A stretch of 64,000 nt of DNA, from positions 40,001-104,000 of the forward strand of contig JAFMOC010000438.1 of NCBI GenBank assembly GCA_019802505.1. The letters are read 5' to 3'. A program made the position numbers and the translations under genes. This DNA is from Corydoras sp. C115 (taxonomy: Eukaryota > Chordata > Actinopteri > Siluriformes > Callichthyidae). Below the pieces are notes generated by a model. It was not told the DNA's origin. It worked only from the letters and a program-made list of their open reading frames with translations, and did no database searches. The number at the start of each line of letters is the position of its first letter. The first letter of the stretch is position 1. This document shows positions 52,130 through 63,689 of the stretch, piece after piece.

Positions 52130-54800
52130 AACAATACACTTTTGTAAAAGCAAATATTTCGGAATTTGTTGAATAATATAGATGTAAATAATGACGACCT
52201 AATACGCTACATATATACAAACATCGTTTCGCTACAAAAGTTAGAAATGTCGCGTTTACAGGACATTATTGGCTTTAAATGGCGTAGAAAAATTTAAATA
52301 CGTGGCTTAAAACAACAATTTTGCCATTTTTAAACCAAATATTATCATTTATAATGAAAAGGTAACACGACGTTTAGATACGAGTCGAAAACAAATGGGC
52401 TGTATCCTAATCGCCACCCTTCCCCACATCCCCTATACATTTACATTTGGTCATTTATTGGACGCTTTTATCCAAAGTGACTTACAAGGTGAACACAGGG
52501 TTCATCACAACATCCCTGAAGCAATGAGGGTTAAGGGCCTTGCTCAAGGACCCACACTGGTAACTTCAGTGGACCTGGGATTTGAACCCCCAACCTTCAG
52601 ATTGATAGCCCAACACCCTGACCACTGAGCTACCACTCCCTATAAACCTTATAGTGCGATAAAGAGATCCAAACAGTTTAGAACAACTAATTAAATGAAT
52701 TAAATTTCTGCTTTTGTGGTTTAGAATCCCTTTTCGACCACAATGTGTGATTTAAAGCGAGTAAAACTTGTTTATCTTGTGCCCTATGTAGTGCATACGG
52801 CGTGATTTGGGACACTTTTTTTTTTGCTATAACTAAAAAAATACACTTTTTTAAAAACAAATATTCAGAATTTGTTAAATAATATAGATTTAAACAATGC
52901 CGTCACACCAATACAAACACCTTCTTGTAACAAAACTTAGAAATGTCGTGTTTACAGGACAACAATGACTTTAAATAATCTAAACTTTTTTTTTTATTAA
53001 ACATTAAATATTACCATTTATAATGAAAAGGTAACGCGAAGTTTAGATACGAGTCGAAAACAAATGGGCTGTATCCTAATCGCCACCCTTCCCCACGTCC
53101 CCTATGAATCTTCTAGTGCGATAAAGAGGTCCAAACAGTTTAGAACAACTAATTAACTAAATAAAATTTCTGCTTTTGTGGTTAAAAATCCCTTTTCGAT
53201 CACAATGTGCGATTTAAAGCGATTAAAACGTGTTTATCTTGTGCCCTATGTAGCGCATACGGCGTGATTTGGGACACGTCGCGTACTGCTTAGTACACAT
53301 AGACGCTTCATTGAGTCGAAAGCTACGCGTACTAGTTAGTGTGCAAGTAGGCGGGTTGGTTATCTGGTGGTTTTAAACTTTTCTTTTTATTATCAAACAC
53401 ACTTTTGTAACTAAAGTTGGAAATGTCGTGTTTACAGGACAACAAGGACCTTAAATAACAACACAAAAAAACTTTTTTTTATTAAATATTATCCTTTATA
53501 ATTAAAAGGTAACACGAAGTTTAGATACGAGTCGAAAACAAACGGGCTGTATCCTAATCGCCACCCTTCCCCCTGTCCCCTATAAACCTTCAACCTTAAT
53601 ACAACATCCAAAAAGTATAAAACATTTAATTAAATGAATTACATTTCTGCTTTTGTGGTTGAGAATCCCTTTTCGATCACAATGTGCAATTAAAGGTGAT
53701 TAAAACTTGTTAGTCTTGTGCCCTATGTAGCGCATACGGCGTGATTTGGGACACGTCGCGTACTACTTAGTACGCATAGACCCTTCATTGAGTCGAAGGC
53801 AACGCGTACTCGTTAGTGTGCAAGTAGGCGGGTTGGTTATCTGGTGGTTGTTGGTCGCTTGGTTTGGTTTTAAACTTTTCTTTTTATTATCAAACACACT
53901 ATTGTAAATGTAAAGGTAAATATCGTGTTTACAGAACAATAATGACCTTAAATTACTTTTAAAACTTTTTTAAAAATTAAATATAACCTTTTATAATTAA
54001 AAGGTAACACGAAGTTTAGATACGAGTCGAAAACAAATGGGCTGTATCCTAATCGCCACCCTTCCCCCTGTCCCCTATAAACCTTCAACCTTAATACAAC
54101 ATCCAAAAAGTACAAAACAATTAATTAAATGAATAAAAATTTCTGCTTTTGTGTTTGAGAATCCCTTTTCGATCACAATGTGCAATTAAAGGTGATTAAA
54201 ACTTGTTTGTCTTGTGCCCTATGTAGCGCATACGGCGTGATTTGGGACACGTCGCGTACCGCTTAGTACGCATAGACCCTTCATTGAGTCGAAGGCAACG
54301 CGTACTCGTTAGTGTGCAAGTAGGCGGGTTGGTTATCTGGTGTTTTTAAACTTTTCTTTTTATTATCAAACACACTTTTGTAAATGTAAAGGTAAATATC
54401 GTGTTTACAGAACAATAATGACCTTAAATTACTTTTAAAACTTTTTAAAAATTAAATATAACCTTTTATAATTAAAAGGTAACACGAAGTTCAGCTACGA
54501 GTCGAAAACAAATGGGCTGTATCCTAATCGCCACCCTTCCCCCTGTCCCCTATAAACCTTCAACCTTAATACAACATCCAAAAAGTATAAAACATTTAAT
54601 TAAATGAATTACATTTCTGCTTTTGTGGTTGAGAATCCCTTTTCGATCACAATGTGCAATTAAAAGTGATTAAAACTTGTTTATCTTGTGCCCTATATAG
54701 CGCATACGGCGTGATTTGGGACACGTCGCGTACTACTTAGTACGCATAGACCCTTCATTGAGTCGAAGGCAACGCGTACTCGTTAGTATGCAAGTAGGCG
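52130..54800. repeat. ~475-bp tandem array, five copies, ending at the abi1 promoter
   Basis: TGGGCTGTATCCTAATCGCC recurs near 52397, 53066, 53543, 54039 and 54513. The first interval is longer because of a SINE insertion. Each unit holds GGTAACACGAAGTTTAGATA, GAATCCCTTTTCGATCACAA and GCGCATACGGCGTGATTTGG. The last unit breaks off at GCAAGTAGGCG (54799) where GC-rich sequence begins. Confidence 0.94.
52436..52640 (-). mobile_element. tRNA-derived SINE, second family, inserted in array unit 1
   Basis: Near identical to the copy at 29405, with A and B boxes on the minus strand. Only the first unit of the 475-bp array carries it. Confidence 0.87.
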
Positions 54801-54940
54801 TCCCGTCCCGAGCAGGAGTCCCCGGCTGCCAGAGGAGGGAGCCTCTCTCCCGGCCGCTCGCCCCCTTCGCTCCCGTCTCGCTGGCTGCCCCTGCGGCCGC
54901 AAATCAGAGGGAAGAGCCAGAGAGCGAGCGAGGCTCCGGC

Positions 54941-54946
54941 ATGTAA
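54941..54946 (+). promoter_or_regulatory. abi1: start-stop element (ATGTAA) before abi1
   Basis: ATG followed at once by TAA, two bases before the abi1 ATG. If within the mRNA leader it is a minimal upstream frame. Confidence 0.5.
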
Positions 54947-54948
54947 AG

Positions 54949-55065
54949 ATGGCAGAGCTGCAGATGTTGCTGGAGGAAGAGATTCCCGCCGGGAAGCGGG
55001 CTTTGCTGGAGAGCCACCAGAACCTGACGCGGGTGGCCGACTACTGCGAGAGCAACTACGTCCAG
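54949..55065 (+). CDS. abi1: Abl interactor 1, first coding exon (partial gene)
   Basis: ABI1 is a cytoplasmic adaptor and core subunit of the WAVE regulatory complex, linking Rac and Abl signalling to Arp2/3 actin branching. The exon encodes 39 residues, MAELQMLLEEEIPAGKRALL then ESHQNLTRVADYCESNYVQ, differing from human ABI1 (as I recall it) at only a few positions. It ends at donor GTGAGT in phase 0, the conserved exon 1 boundary. The sequence fits ABI1 better than ABI2/ABI3, and the linkage to mastl-acbd5 agrees. No further exon is visible in the 8.9 kb to the window edge, so this intron is long. Start context AAGATGG is good. Confidence 0.95.
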
Positions 55066-55299
55066 GTGAGTGTCGTTCGGCTCGGTGTCGGCTCCCCGAT
55101 CCCTTTGAAGCGCCGCGGCTTGATCCCCGAACCGAGCGGCTCTTTGTCGGTTGGGAAAGCCGTGAGGGGGGTGAGGGAGGGGGGCAGGAGGGGGGCAGGA
55201 AACGATCCCGCGGAGTCAACGATAAAAACCGACTTTCGTCTGCTTTTCAGCGACTTTACAACATTAAACGCCTCGCGTTCCGTCGCTTCGAGGCGATTT

Positions 55300-55945
55300 T
55301 AACGCCGTTTCGGTGACTTTTCGGCCGTTTATCCCGAGGGTGTGTCGGGGAACGAGCCGAAATCTGCCCCTCTGAACTGCCCCCCAGCTCCCAACAAGCC
55401 ACGTTTGGATGTTATTACAACTTTTAGAGCCTATCCCGGTCGGGAACATTCGTGATAAAGCTCCCCCAGGGCAATACGGGTTTCGGCCGCTTCTCCCGAG
55501 GGTGTGTCGGGGGACGAGCCGAAATCTGCCCCTCTGAACTGCCCCCCAGCTCCCAACAAGCCACGTTTGGATGTTGTTACAACTTTTAGAGCCTATCCCG
55601 GTCGGGAACATTCGTGATAAAGCACCCCCAGGGCAATACGGGTTTCGGCCGCTTCTCCCGAGGGTGTGTCGGGGGACGAGCCGAAATCTGCCCCTCTGAA
55701 CTGCCCCCCAGCTCCCAACAAGCCACGTTTGGATGTTGTTACAACTTTTAGAGCCTATCCCGGTCGGGAACATTCGTGATAAAGCACCCCCAGGGCAATA
55801 CGGGTTTCGGCCGTCCAAAGGTGTGTCGGGGGACGAGCCGAAATCTGCCCCTCTGAACTGCCCCCAGCTCCAAACAAGCCACGTTTGGATGTTGTTACAA
55901 CTTTTAGAGCCTGTCCCGGTTGGGAACGTTCCGTCCAAAGAGTTA
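55300..55945. repeat. ~162-bp tandem array, four copies, in abi1 intron 1
   Basis: GGTGTGTCGGG starts at 55339, 55501, 55663 and 55820 (periods 162, 162, 157). Each unit carries GACGAGCCGAAATCTGCCCC and AACAAGCCACGTTTGGATGT. Confidence 0.95.
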
Positions 55946-56079
55946 TAAAAGTGAGGATCTACGAACCCCATTTGTATTTATTTATTATTATTATTATTTA
56001 TTTTATTATTATTTATTTATAAATAAGTAATATTTATTTATTGCTTTATTATTGTTGAATACGCTTTGCCTCTGAGATA

Positions 56080-57380
56080 TCAGCCAGGAAGCCTACATCA
56101 CGTCTGGGACGTCATCACGTTGCTGTAACCATGGTAACTTACTAGGTAACTAGGTACTAGGTTATGGTAACTTGGTTGGGAACGTTCGTGATAAAGCACC
56201 CCCAGGGCAATAAGGGTTAGGGGCCTTGCTCAGGAGCCCTTATTGGTCCACGTTGGTGGCGTTTCAAAGCGGTTTCGTTGACATTCGGCCGTTTATCCCG
56301 AGGGTGTGTCGGGGACGAGCCGAAATCTGCCCCTCTGAACTGCCCCCCAGCTCCCAACAAGCCACGTTTGGATGTTATTACAACTTTTGGAGCCTATCCC
56401 GGTTGGGAACGTTCCGTCCAAAGAGTTATAGAAGTCCAGATCTACGAACCCCATTTGTTTTTATTTATTTATTATTATTTTATTTATAAATAAATAATAT
56501 TATTTTTATTATTGTTGAATACGCTTTGCCTCTGAGATATCAGCTATAAGGTGCCAGTAAGCTTACATCACGTCTGTGACGTCATCACGTTGCTGTAACC
56601 ATGGTAACTTACTAGGTGACTAGGTACTAGGTTATGGTAACTTGGTGGTTGGGCGGGGGGCGGTCACTACTGGCCAATTTTAGTGAATGAGCAGATATCC
56701 GCCCCTCTGAACTGCCCCCCAGCTCCAAACAAGCCACGTTTGAATGTTGTTATAACTTTTTGAGCCTATCCCGGTTTTGAGCACCCCCAGGGCAATAAGG
56801 GTTAGGGGTCTTGCTCAGGAGCCCTTATTGGTCCACGTTGGTGGCGTTTCAAAGCGGTTTCGTTGACATTCGGCCGTTTATCCCGAGGGTGTGTCCGGGG
56901 ACGAGCCGAAATCTGCCCCCCAGCTCCCGTTTGGATGTTAACAACAAGCCACGTTTGAATGTTGTTATAACTGTTAGAGCCTATCCCGGTTGGGAGCGTT
57001 CCATCCAAAGAGTTACGAGCCGAAATCTGCCCCTCTGTCCAGATCTACAAAGCCACTTTTAGAGCCTATCCCCAGTCATCATCTATCATCATTATCATTA
57101 TTTATAATAATAATATTTGTCATTATCTTACACTGAATCCTCTACTGAGGTTGTGGGGTGGGTTGACTTCCCCATGCCTATCAAGGGGGGAAAAACTTTT
57201 AAAGCCTATCCCGGTTGGGAATGACCCATCCAAAGAGTTCTCGAAGTCCAGATCTCCAAACCCTCTTGCGTTTACTCACATGGTTCCACTTCATAGCCGC
57301 ATTTAATGTGGATTTAATGTGGGAAAAACTTTTAAAGCCTATCCCGGTTGGGAATGACCCATCCAAAGAGTTCTAGATAG
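56080..57380. repeat. scattered and rearranged units of the 162-bp repeat
   Basis: Units recur at 56275-56440 and, broken, at 56690-57060 and 57190-57370. A ~490-bp block beginning TACGCTTTGCCTCTGAGATA occurs at 56059 and 56519. TCATCACGTTGCTGTAACCA is present at 56110, 56582 and 57587, so a larger segment was also duplicated. Confidence 0.85.
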
Positions 57381-58140
57381 TAAAGAGTTCTTAAATAGTA
57401 CTTTTGAGTCATTCTAAATTTGTTTTTAAGGAATTCTGGCTGTCGCACTAATTATATAGTGTTTTTATGAATGAAAACGGGTGGGGGTTTGGTTAAGGTG
57501 GGATCCTCCGACCCCTTTGTGACCTTTAACTTTAACAAACGAACAAAGCGATAAGGTGCCAGTAACCTTACGTTACATCTGTGACATCATCACGTTGCTG
57601 TAACCATGGTAACTTACTTTAACGTATCCCAAGGATGGAGAGAGAGCCTTCTCTAAATCTAATGTTCTCTGTTTTAATGGTCAGGACCCCCCACAGGGCA
57701 GATATCATTTGGGTGGGGGGCCATTCCGATGGCTGGTGTTATGTTGTCCCGCTGGAATTCGTAAATCTACCACCTGAAATGGCATCCTGCGAGCACCGGT
57801 GAGCATTACAATAGAATGGACGAGCCTGAGAGGTGTAGGCGCAACGTATACAGTGTACCAATATGATTCTGTCCCCGGGCCCCGAATCCGGTTGGGATGC
57901 TCGTGCCTGTGAAGCGGTGGTAGTTTCGGAAGCGTCATAGGGAACGTGTTACCGGCTGAACCTTTAAGCGCGTGGGGTTTTGTTTGTGAGGAAACGAGGG
58001 TTGCGCAAAACCCTGGTATGTGTTAAGCAACCGCGAAAAGACGTATTACCGTCACTCGTCGAAACGCCCTCCGTTTTCCAAACGTTGGCGTTCCTCGCGC
58101 CGGTTCCTCTTCGTGTCAAACTGACAGCAAGACGCTGACG
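57380..58140. other. abi1 intron 1 sequence, nothing recognised
   Basis: Apart from a short copy of the GGTATCATTTGGGTGG-type repeat near 57690-57730, no exon or family was recognised. Confidence 0.5.
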
Positions 58141-58144
58141 GTCT

Positions 58145-58945
58145 CGCTGTCCGTATGTGGAAAGTATTGGAACACCGACACACCCCTCTAGGGAGGCGTT
58201 CTGTGAGGTTTTGGATTGTATCTGTGGGAGGGCCTACACATTTATTGTATATATTATAAGGTGGCTTAGTGGTTAGTACGTTCTCCTCTCAGCGCTAGGT
58301 ATTCCAGGTTCGAATCCCCATCTGGGTGGAGTTTCCATGTTCTCCCCGTGTCCGCGTGGGTTTCCTCCGGGTTCTCTGGTTAACTCTCACAGTCCAAAAA
58401 ACATGGATCAGGTCAATTGAATTCTCCAAATTGCCCCATATAGAGTGTGTGTGTGTCCAGCGATGGATTGGCGTCCTGTCCTGGGTGTATCTGCCCAGCG
58501 CCCGAGACGTTCTCCCCTGGATGGACATGGGGAACCCCACCGCGACCCTAATATAGGATAAAGCGGGAGATAATGAATGAATAGACGATTGTGAAGTCCC
58601 AGTCTATTGTGGGTTCCAAGGGTCGGGCTCACGGTCTCCGTTCTGGGTTGGTTCTGTATGGATCAGTGGAGGAACTGAAATGGAAAAGGGCCTTCCCCAA
58701 ACTGTTCCCCCAGATCTGAATTGCCCGTAACGCACGGCTAGGTTTGAACACCGAGGCGGTGGCCATTGTAGCGTCTCCATTGTACCCATCAGCCTGTCTG
58801 TGGAATGTGGGAGGAAACCGGAGAGGAACCCCGTCAGGGACAGGAAGAACCCTCGGGACCCTGTCGCTGTGAGCTGGACGGGCTAACCGCAATGCCGCTT
58901 ATGATATAAGGGGTGTGTCCAAATACTTTCGTCCATATTATGAAG
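58145..58945. mobile_element. probable Tc1-like non-autonomous element split by a V-SINE
   Basis: The left part has GGAAAGTATTGGAACACCGA CACACCCC. The right part ends AAGGGGTGTGTCCAAATACT TTCG, a near reverse complement of the left. Interior holds the GGGCCTTCCCCAAACTGTTC repeat. Ends are approximate. Confidence 0.6.
58260..58582 (+). mobile_element. V-SINE
   Basis: AAGGTGGCTTAGTGGTTAGT to GGAGATAATGAATGAAT, intact V-domain with two changes (GGTTAACTCTCACAGTCC). Confidence 0.93.
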
Positions 58946-59149
58946 TTATCTTGTACGAAACTGGGCACGGCGTCTATGGTGTTGGTGGTGTTGGGCCATA
59001 AATTTGAACGTTGGGCTTTCAAGCCGCCGGTTTTGCCGACCGAAGTGCCGTTGATGCCTTATGGTTCTCATAGTAACACCAGCCAGTCACGTGCGTCCAT
59101 GAGCTCAGAACTTACAGACAGTAGAGTTTGTTCATTGACCCTTATAGAA

Positions 59150-59420
59150 AGTACAATAGCTTGATTGATGGTGTTGGGCCATCAGTCTAAAGGTCGGGGG
59201 TTAATACCCCGAGTCCACCAAAGGTCAACCATGTGGGGCCCTTGAGTGAGGCCCTTATTGGAACCCATCACATGGTTAGTTTCACATAGTAAAGTCTTAA
59301 AGAAGAGCAAAGTAGCTCTTACCTGCCAACCATTGTAACACCACAAAGTAGCCAATCATGGGCATCTATGAGACCGAACGTGGGCAAACGCCTCAGCCAA
59401 TCGGATTTAAGTTTAATATC
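59150..59420 (+). repeat. tRNA-like degenerate repeat and 20370-family fragment
   Basis: GTTGGGCCATCAGTCTAAAG then GTCGGGGGTTAATACCCC resembles a decayed tRNA-derived head. AACGCCTCAGCCAATCGGAT at 59387 belongs to the repeat at 20370. Confidence 0.5.
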
Positions 59421-59521
59421 TATAAAATTACAGTATACACGTCAAGCTAGAACCCCGGGGGGGAAAAAAAAAAGAAAATTAAATATTATAATATAATTTA
59501 TTAATATATAATATATATTCC

Positions 59522-59875
59522 ATCCATCCATTATCTTCCGCTTTATCCTCTATTAGGGTCGCGTGGGGGGGGGTGTTCCCCATGCCCATCCAGGGGAGAA
59601 CGTTTCGGGCGCTAGGCAGATACACCCAGGACAGGGGGGCAATCTATCACTGGGTACACACATACATATGCACATAAATGCACTCTATATGGGGCAATTT
59701 GGAGAACTCAATTGACTTGATCCATGTTTTTGGACTGTGGGAGGAAACCGGAGAACCCGGAGGAAGCCCACGCGGACACGGGGAGAACATGGAAACTCCA
59801 CCCAGATAGGGATTCGAACCGGGAATCCCCAGCATTTAGAGGAGAACATGCTAAACCACTAAGCCACCGTGCCGC
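59522..59875 (-). mobile_element. V-SINE, full length
   Basis: CCATCCATCCATTATCTTCC to CCACCGTGCCGCCCC. AT-rich flanks TATAATATTA on both sides. Confidence 0.94.
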
Positions 59876-59919
59876 CCCTATAATATTATATTATAAATTA
59901 AAGAATTAATTGCCACTAT

Positions 59920-60238
59920 AGGTGGCACAGTGGCTTAGTGGTTGGCATGTTCTCCTCTCAGCGCTGGTTTGAATCCCGATCTGGGTGGAGTTTCCATGTT
60001 CTCCCCGTGTCCGCGTGGGTTTCCTCCGGGTTCTCTGGTTTCCTCCCACAGTCCAAAAAACATGGATCAAGGTCAATTGAGTTCTCCAAATTCCAAATTC
60101 TCCAAATTCCCCATATAGAGTGTGTCTGTGTGAGTGAGTGTGTGACCAGCGATAGATTGGCGTCCTGTCCTGGGTGTATCTGCCCAGCGCCCGAAACGTT
60201 CTCTCCTGAATGGGCATGGGGAACCCCCCCCCCCAAAG
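59920..60238 (+). mobile_element. V-SINE with small B-box deletion
   Basis: Opposite orientation to both neighbours. B-box region reads GCGCTGGTTTGAATCCC. A short triplication of CCAAATTC is at 60087-60112. Confidence 0.92.
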
Positions 60239-60245
60239 AGGAGAT

Positions 60246-60606
60246 CATTCATTCATTCATTCATTCATTATCTTCCGCTTTATCCTCTATTAGTGTCGTG
60301 GGGGGGGGGGGGTTCCCCATGCCCATCCAGGGGAGAACGTCTCGGGCACTGGGCAGATACACCCAGGACAGGACACCAATCCATCGCTGGACACACACTC
60401 ACTCACACAGACGCACTCTATCTGGGGCAATTTGGAGAACTCAATTGACTTGATCCATGTTTTTGGACTGTGGGAGGAAACCGGAGAACCCGGAGGAAAC
60501 CCACGCGGACACGGGGAGAACATGGAAACTCCACCCAGATGGGGATTCGAACCGGGAATCCCTAGCGCTGAGAGGAGAACATGCTAAACCACTAAGCCAC
60601 CGTGCC
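60246..60606 (-). mobile_element. V-SINE, full length
   Basis: Flanking AGAGGAGATCAT (60235 and 60607) is a 12-bp target duplication. Confidence 0.95.
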
Positions 60607-60619
60607 AGAGGAGATCATG

Positions 60620-61260
60620 TTTTTTTTTTTATTGTGAGCGTAAACCACGTCAGATAACTCCGGCTAAATCCGGGTTTATTTTTAAGCCTGGCTTTGTGAA
60701 TCCTGTGGGTGCTGTTTTTAATAGACTTGGGTTTAATCGCCCGCGTCTGAGCAGCGTGGGGTGGGCGTGAAGGAAATTCGAGTCACGTCCGCCCCAACTC
60801 CTCGGAGGTGTAAACAGCTAAAAGTAGCGCACCTCACCTCACCGCCGCGTCATCCTCCACCTCGACAACGTTCCTCAGAACCTCAGAACCTCACGCCGTT
60901 TCATTAGGAACCCGTAATTAGTATAATAATCATGTTTTCATAACCGATGGGTCGATATATCGTCGTTATCACAATGTTTCAAGGTATTTCTCGCATTTGC
61001 GATATTCAGATCGTCGTGTAGACCCTCGCCGGCCACTTTATTAGGTACATAATAATCCTTGTTTCTACACCTGTGGTTCCTGTAGCTGCACTGCGTGGTT
61101 CTCCGATTGGTCTGTTTTTTTTAGATTTTTCTACGTACGTTGTTCGTACGTACTGTGTTTTCTAAAAGTCAGGACCTGCAGCGCATCGATACTAAGCTTA
61201 ATAATTACATATTGAATTGAACTAAACACAAAAACATTCATAAAACTAGCAAATCTGATC
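60620..61260. other. abi1 intron 1 sequence, nothing recognised
   Basis: Mixed composition with a CpG-rich patch near 60720-60850. No exon, RNA gene or known repeat seen. Confidence 0.45.
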
Positions 61261-61267
61261 TTATACC

Positions 61268-61565
61268 TGGTTAACCTGTTCTCCTCTCAGCCCTGGGGAT
61301 CCAGGTTCGAATCCCGATCTAGGTAATGGATCCGTGTTCTCCGTGTGTCCCTGTGGCTTTTTCCCCTCAGGTTCTCCGGATTCCTCCCACAGTCCAAAAA
61401 CATGGATTCAAGGTGAATTGGCGGCTCTTGATTGCCCCTATACAGTGTGTCTGTGTGAGTGTGTGCCCAGCCATAGATTGGCACCCTGCTCTGGGTGTAG
61501 CTGCCCAGCACATGAAATGCCCCCCCCCCATGTGACCCTTGTAGAGGATTGATGAGAATGTAATG
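61268..61565 (+). mobile_element. degenerate V-SINE
   Basis: Head partly lost (CCTGTTCTCCTCTCAGCCCT), V-domain TTCCTCCCACAGTCCAAAA intact, 3' module present. Confidence 0.85.
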
Positions 61566-61569
61566 AATC

Positions 61570-63540
61570 ATTTAAATGAGTCTGAAAACATGGGTTCAAG
61601 GTGAATTGGCAGCTCTTAATTGCCCCTATATAGTGGGAGTGAGTGTGTGCCCAGTGATAGATTGGTGCCCTATTCTGGGTGTACCTGCCCAGCGCCCAAA
61701 ATACCCCCTCATGACCCTAGTAGAGGATTGATCAGAAGATAATGAATGAATGATGCCAAAAACATGGATTCAAGGTAAATTGCCAGCTCTTAATTGCCCC
61801 CATATAGTCTGAATGCGTGTGCCCATCTGCCCAGCGCCTGAAATGCCCCCCATGACCCTAGTAGAGGATTGATCAGATGATGAATGAAATGACTCCAAAA
61901 ACATGGATTCAAGGTAAATCGGTGGCTCTTCATTGCCCCTATATAGTGTGAGTGTGTGCCCAGCGATAGATTGGCGCCCTGGCCTGGCTTTATCTGCCCC
62001 ACACCCCCATGACCCTAGTAGAGGATTGATCAGACGATAATGAATGAAATGAGTCCAAAAACCTGGATTCAAGGTAAATCGGTGGCTCTTAATTGCCCCT
62101 ATATAGTGTGAATGAATGTGCCCAGCCGTAAAACATGGATTCAAGGTAAATTGCCGGCTCTTAGTGTTTTTGTTTTTGCTCTCGAACCTGGAATCCCCAG
62201 CACTGAGAGGAGAACATGCTAACCACTAACCCACTTTGAAATGAGTTTAAAAACCTGGATTAAAGGTAAATGGGTGGCTCTTAATTGCCCCATATAGCGT
62301 AAGTGCATGTGCCCATCTGCCCCGTGCCCGAAATGCCCCCCCCATGACCCTAGTAGAGGATTGATCAGACGATAATGAAAGAAATGAGTCCAAAAACCTG
62401 GATTAAAGGTAAATCGGTGGCTCTTAATTGCCCCATATAGCGTAAGTGCATGTGCCCATCTGCCCCGTGCCCGAAATGGCCCCCCCATGACCCTAGTAGA
62501 GGATTGATCAGACGATAATGAAAGAAATGAGTCCAAAAACCTGGATTAAAGGTAAATTGGTGGCTCTTAATTGCCCCTATATAGTGTGAGTGAACATAAT
62601 AAATGGATGTCGATCCCACATTCTAACCGGGTCACGGTCGGAACGTTGTCCGTAGTCCGAGTGGTAGACGCCCTATCGAGCCCGCGGCGCCACCCACAGG
62701 CCGTGTCGGTGTACACGTACCCTCCATCTGCACCTGGAGTTGTAAATCTCCCCCGAATGTTTTTGGGATCCCCAGCACTGAGAGGAGAACATGCTAACCA
62801 CTAACCCACCATGCCACCCATATATATCATATTATGATTAAAAATTCTGAAAACATGGATTCAAGGTAAATTGCCGGCTCTTAATTGCCCCATATAGCGT
62901 AAGTGCATGTGCCCATCTGCCTCATGCCCGAAATGCCCCCCCCCATGACCCTAGTAGAGGATTAATCAGACGATAATCAATGAAATAAGTCCAAAAACCT
63001 GGATTAAAGGTAAATCGGTGGCTCTTAATTGCCCCATATAGCGTAAGTGCATGTGCCCATCTGCCCCGTGCCCGTAATGCCCCCCCCCCATGACCCTAGT
63101 AGAGGATTGATCAAACGATAATGAATGAAATGAGTCCAAAAACATGAATTCAAGGTAAATTGGTGGCTCTTAATTGCCCCTATATAGTGTGAGTGAACAT
63201 AATAAATGGATGTCGATCCCTTTTTCCAACCGGGTCACGGTCGGAACGTTTTCCGTAGTCCGAGTGGTAGGCGCCCTATCGAGCCCGCGGCGCCACCCAC
63301 AGGCCGTGTCGGTGTACACCTGCCCTCCATCTGCACCTGGAGTTGTAAATCTCCCCCGAATGTTTTTGGGATCCCCAGCACTGAGAGGAGAACATGCTAA
63401 CCACTAACCCACCGTGCCACCCATATATATCATATTATGACTAATAATTCCGAAAACATGGATTCAAGGTAAATTGCCGGCTCTTAATTGCCCCTATATA
63501 GTGTGAGTGGACGTGCCCAGCCATAATAAATGAATGGATG
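61570..63540 (+). repeat. tandem array derived from V-SINE 3' half
   Basis: About ten units of roughly 140-155 bp, each AAAAACATGGATTCAAGGTA, AATTGCCCC(T)ATATAG, TGCCCA(G/T)C(G/T), C run, ATGACCCTAGTAGAGGATTG, AGACGATAATGAATGAAATG. It is a diverged sister of the arrays at 45885 and 48252. Confidence 0.9.
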
Positions 63541-63680
63541 CCTGGTGGTTCCACGGTCGGAACGTTGTCCGTAGTCCGAGTGGTAGACGCCCTATCGAGC
63601 CCGCGGCGCCACCCACAGGCCGTGTCGGTGTACACGTACCCTCCATCTGCACCTGGAGTTGTAAATCTCCCCCGAGTGTT
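62585..63680. repeat. ~603-bp segmental duplication with a third partial copy
   Basis: ATAATAAATGGATGTCGATC occurs at 62597 and 63200. The 130-bp GC-rich block CACGGTCGGAACGTTGTCCG through TCCATCTGCACCTGGAGTTG occurs at 62632, 63235 and 63550. Confidence 0.9.
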
Positions 63681-63689
63681 TTTGGGATG

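Larger units (their letters stand above)
54795..55210 (+). promoter_or_regulatory. abi1: abi1 CpG-rich promoter and 5' UTR
   Basis: GC- and CpG-rich from TCCCGTCCCGAGCAGG through the first exon into intron 1. There is no obvious TATA box. It begins exactly where the 475-bp array stops, leaving about 150 bp before the start codon. Confidence 0.65.
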
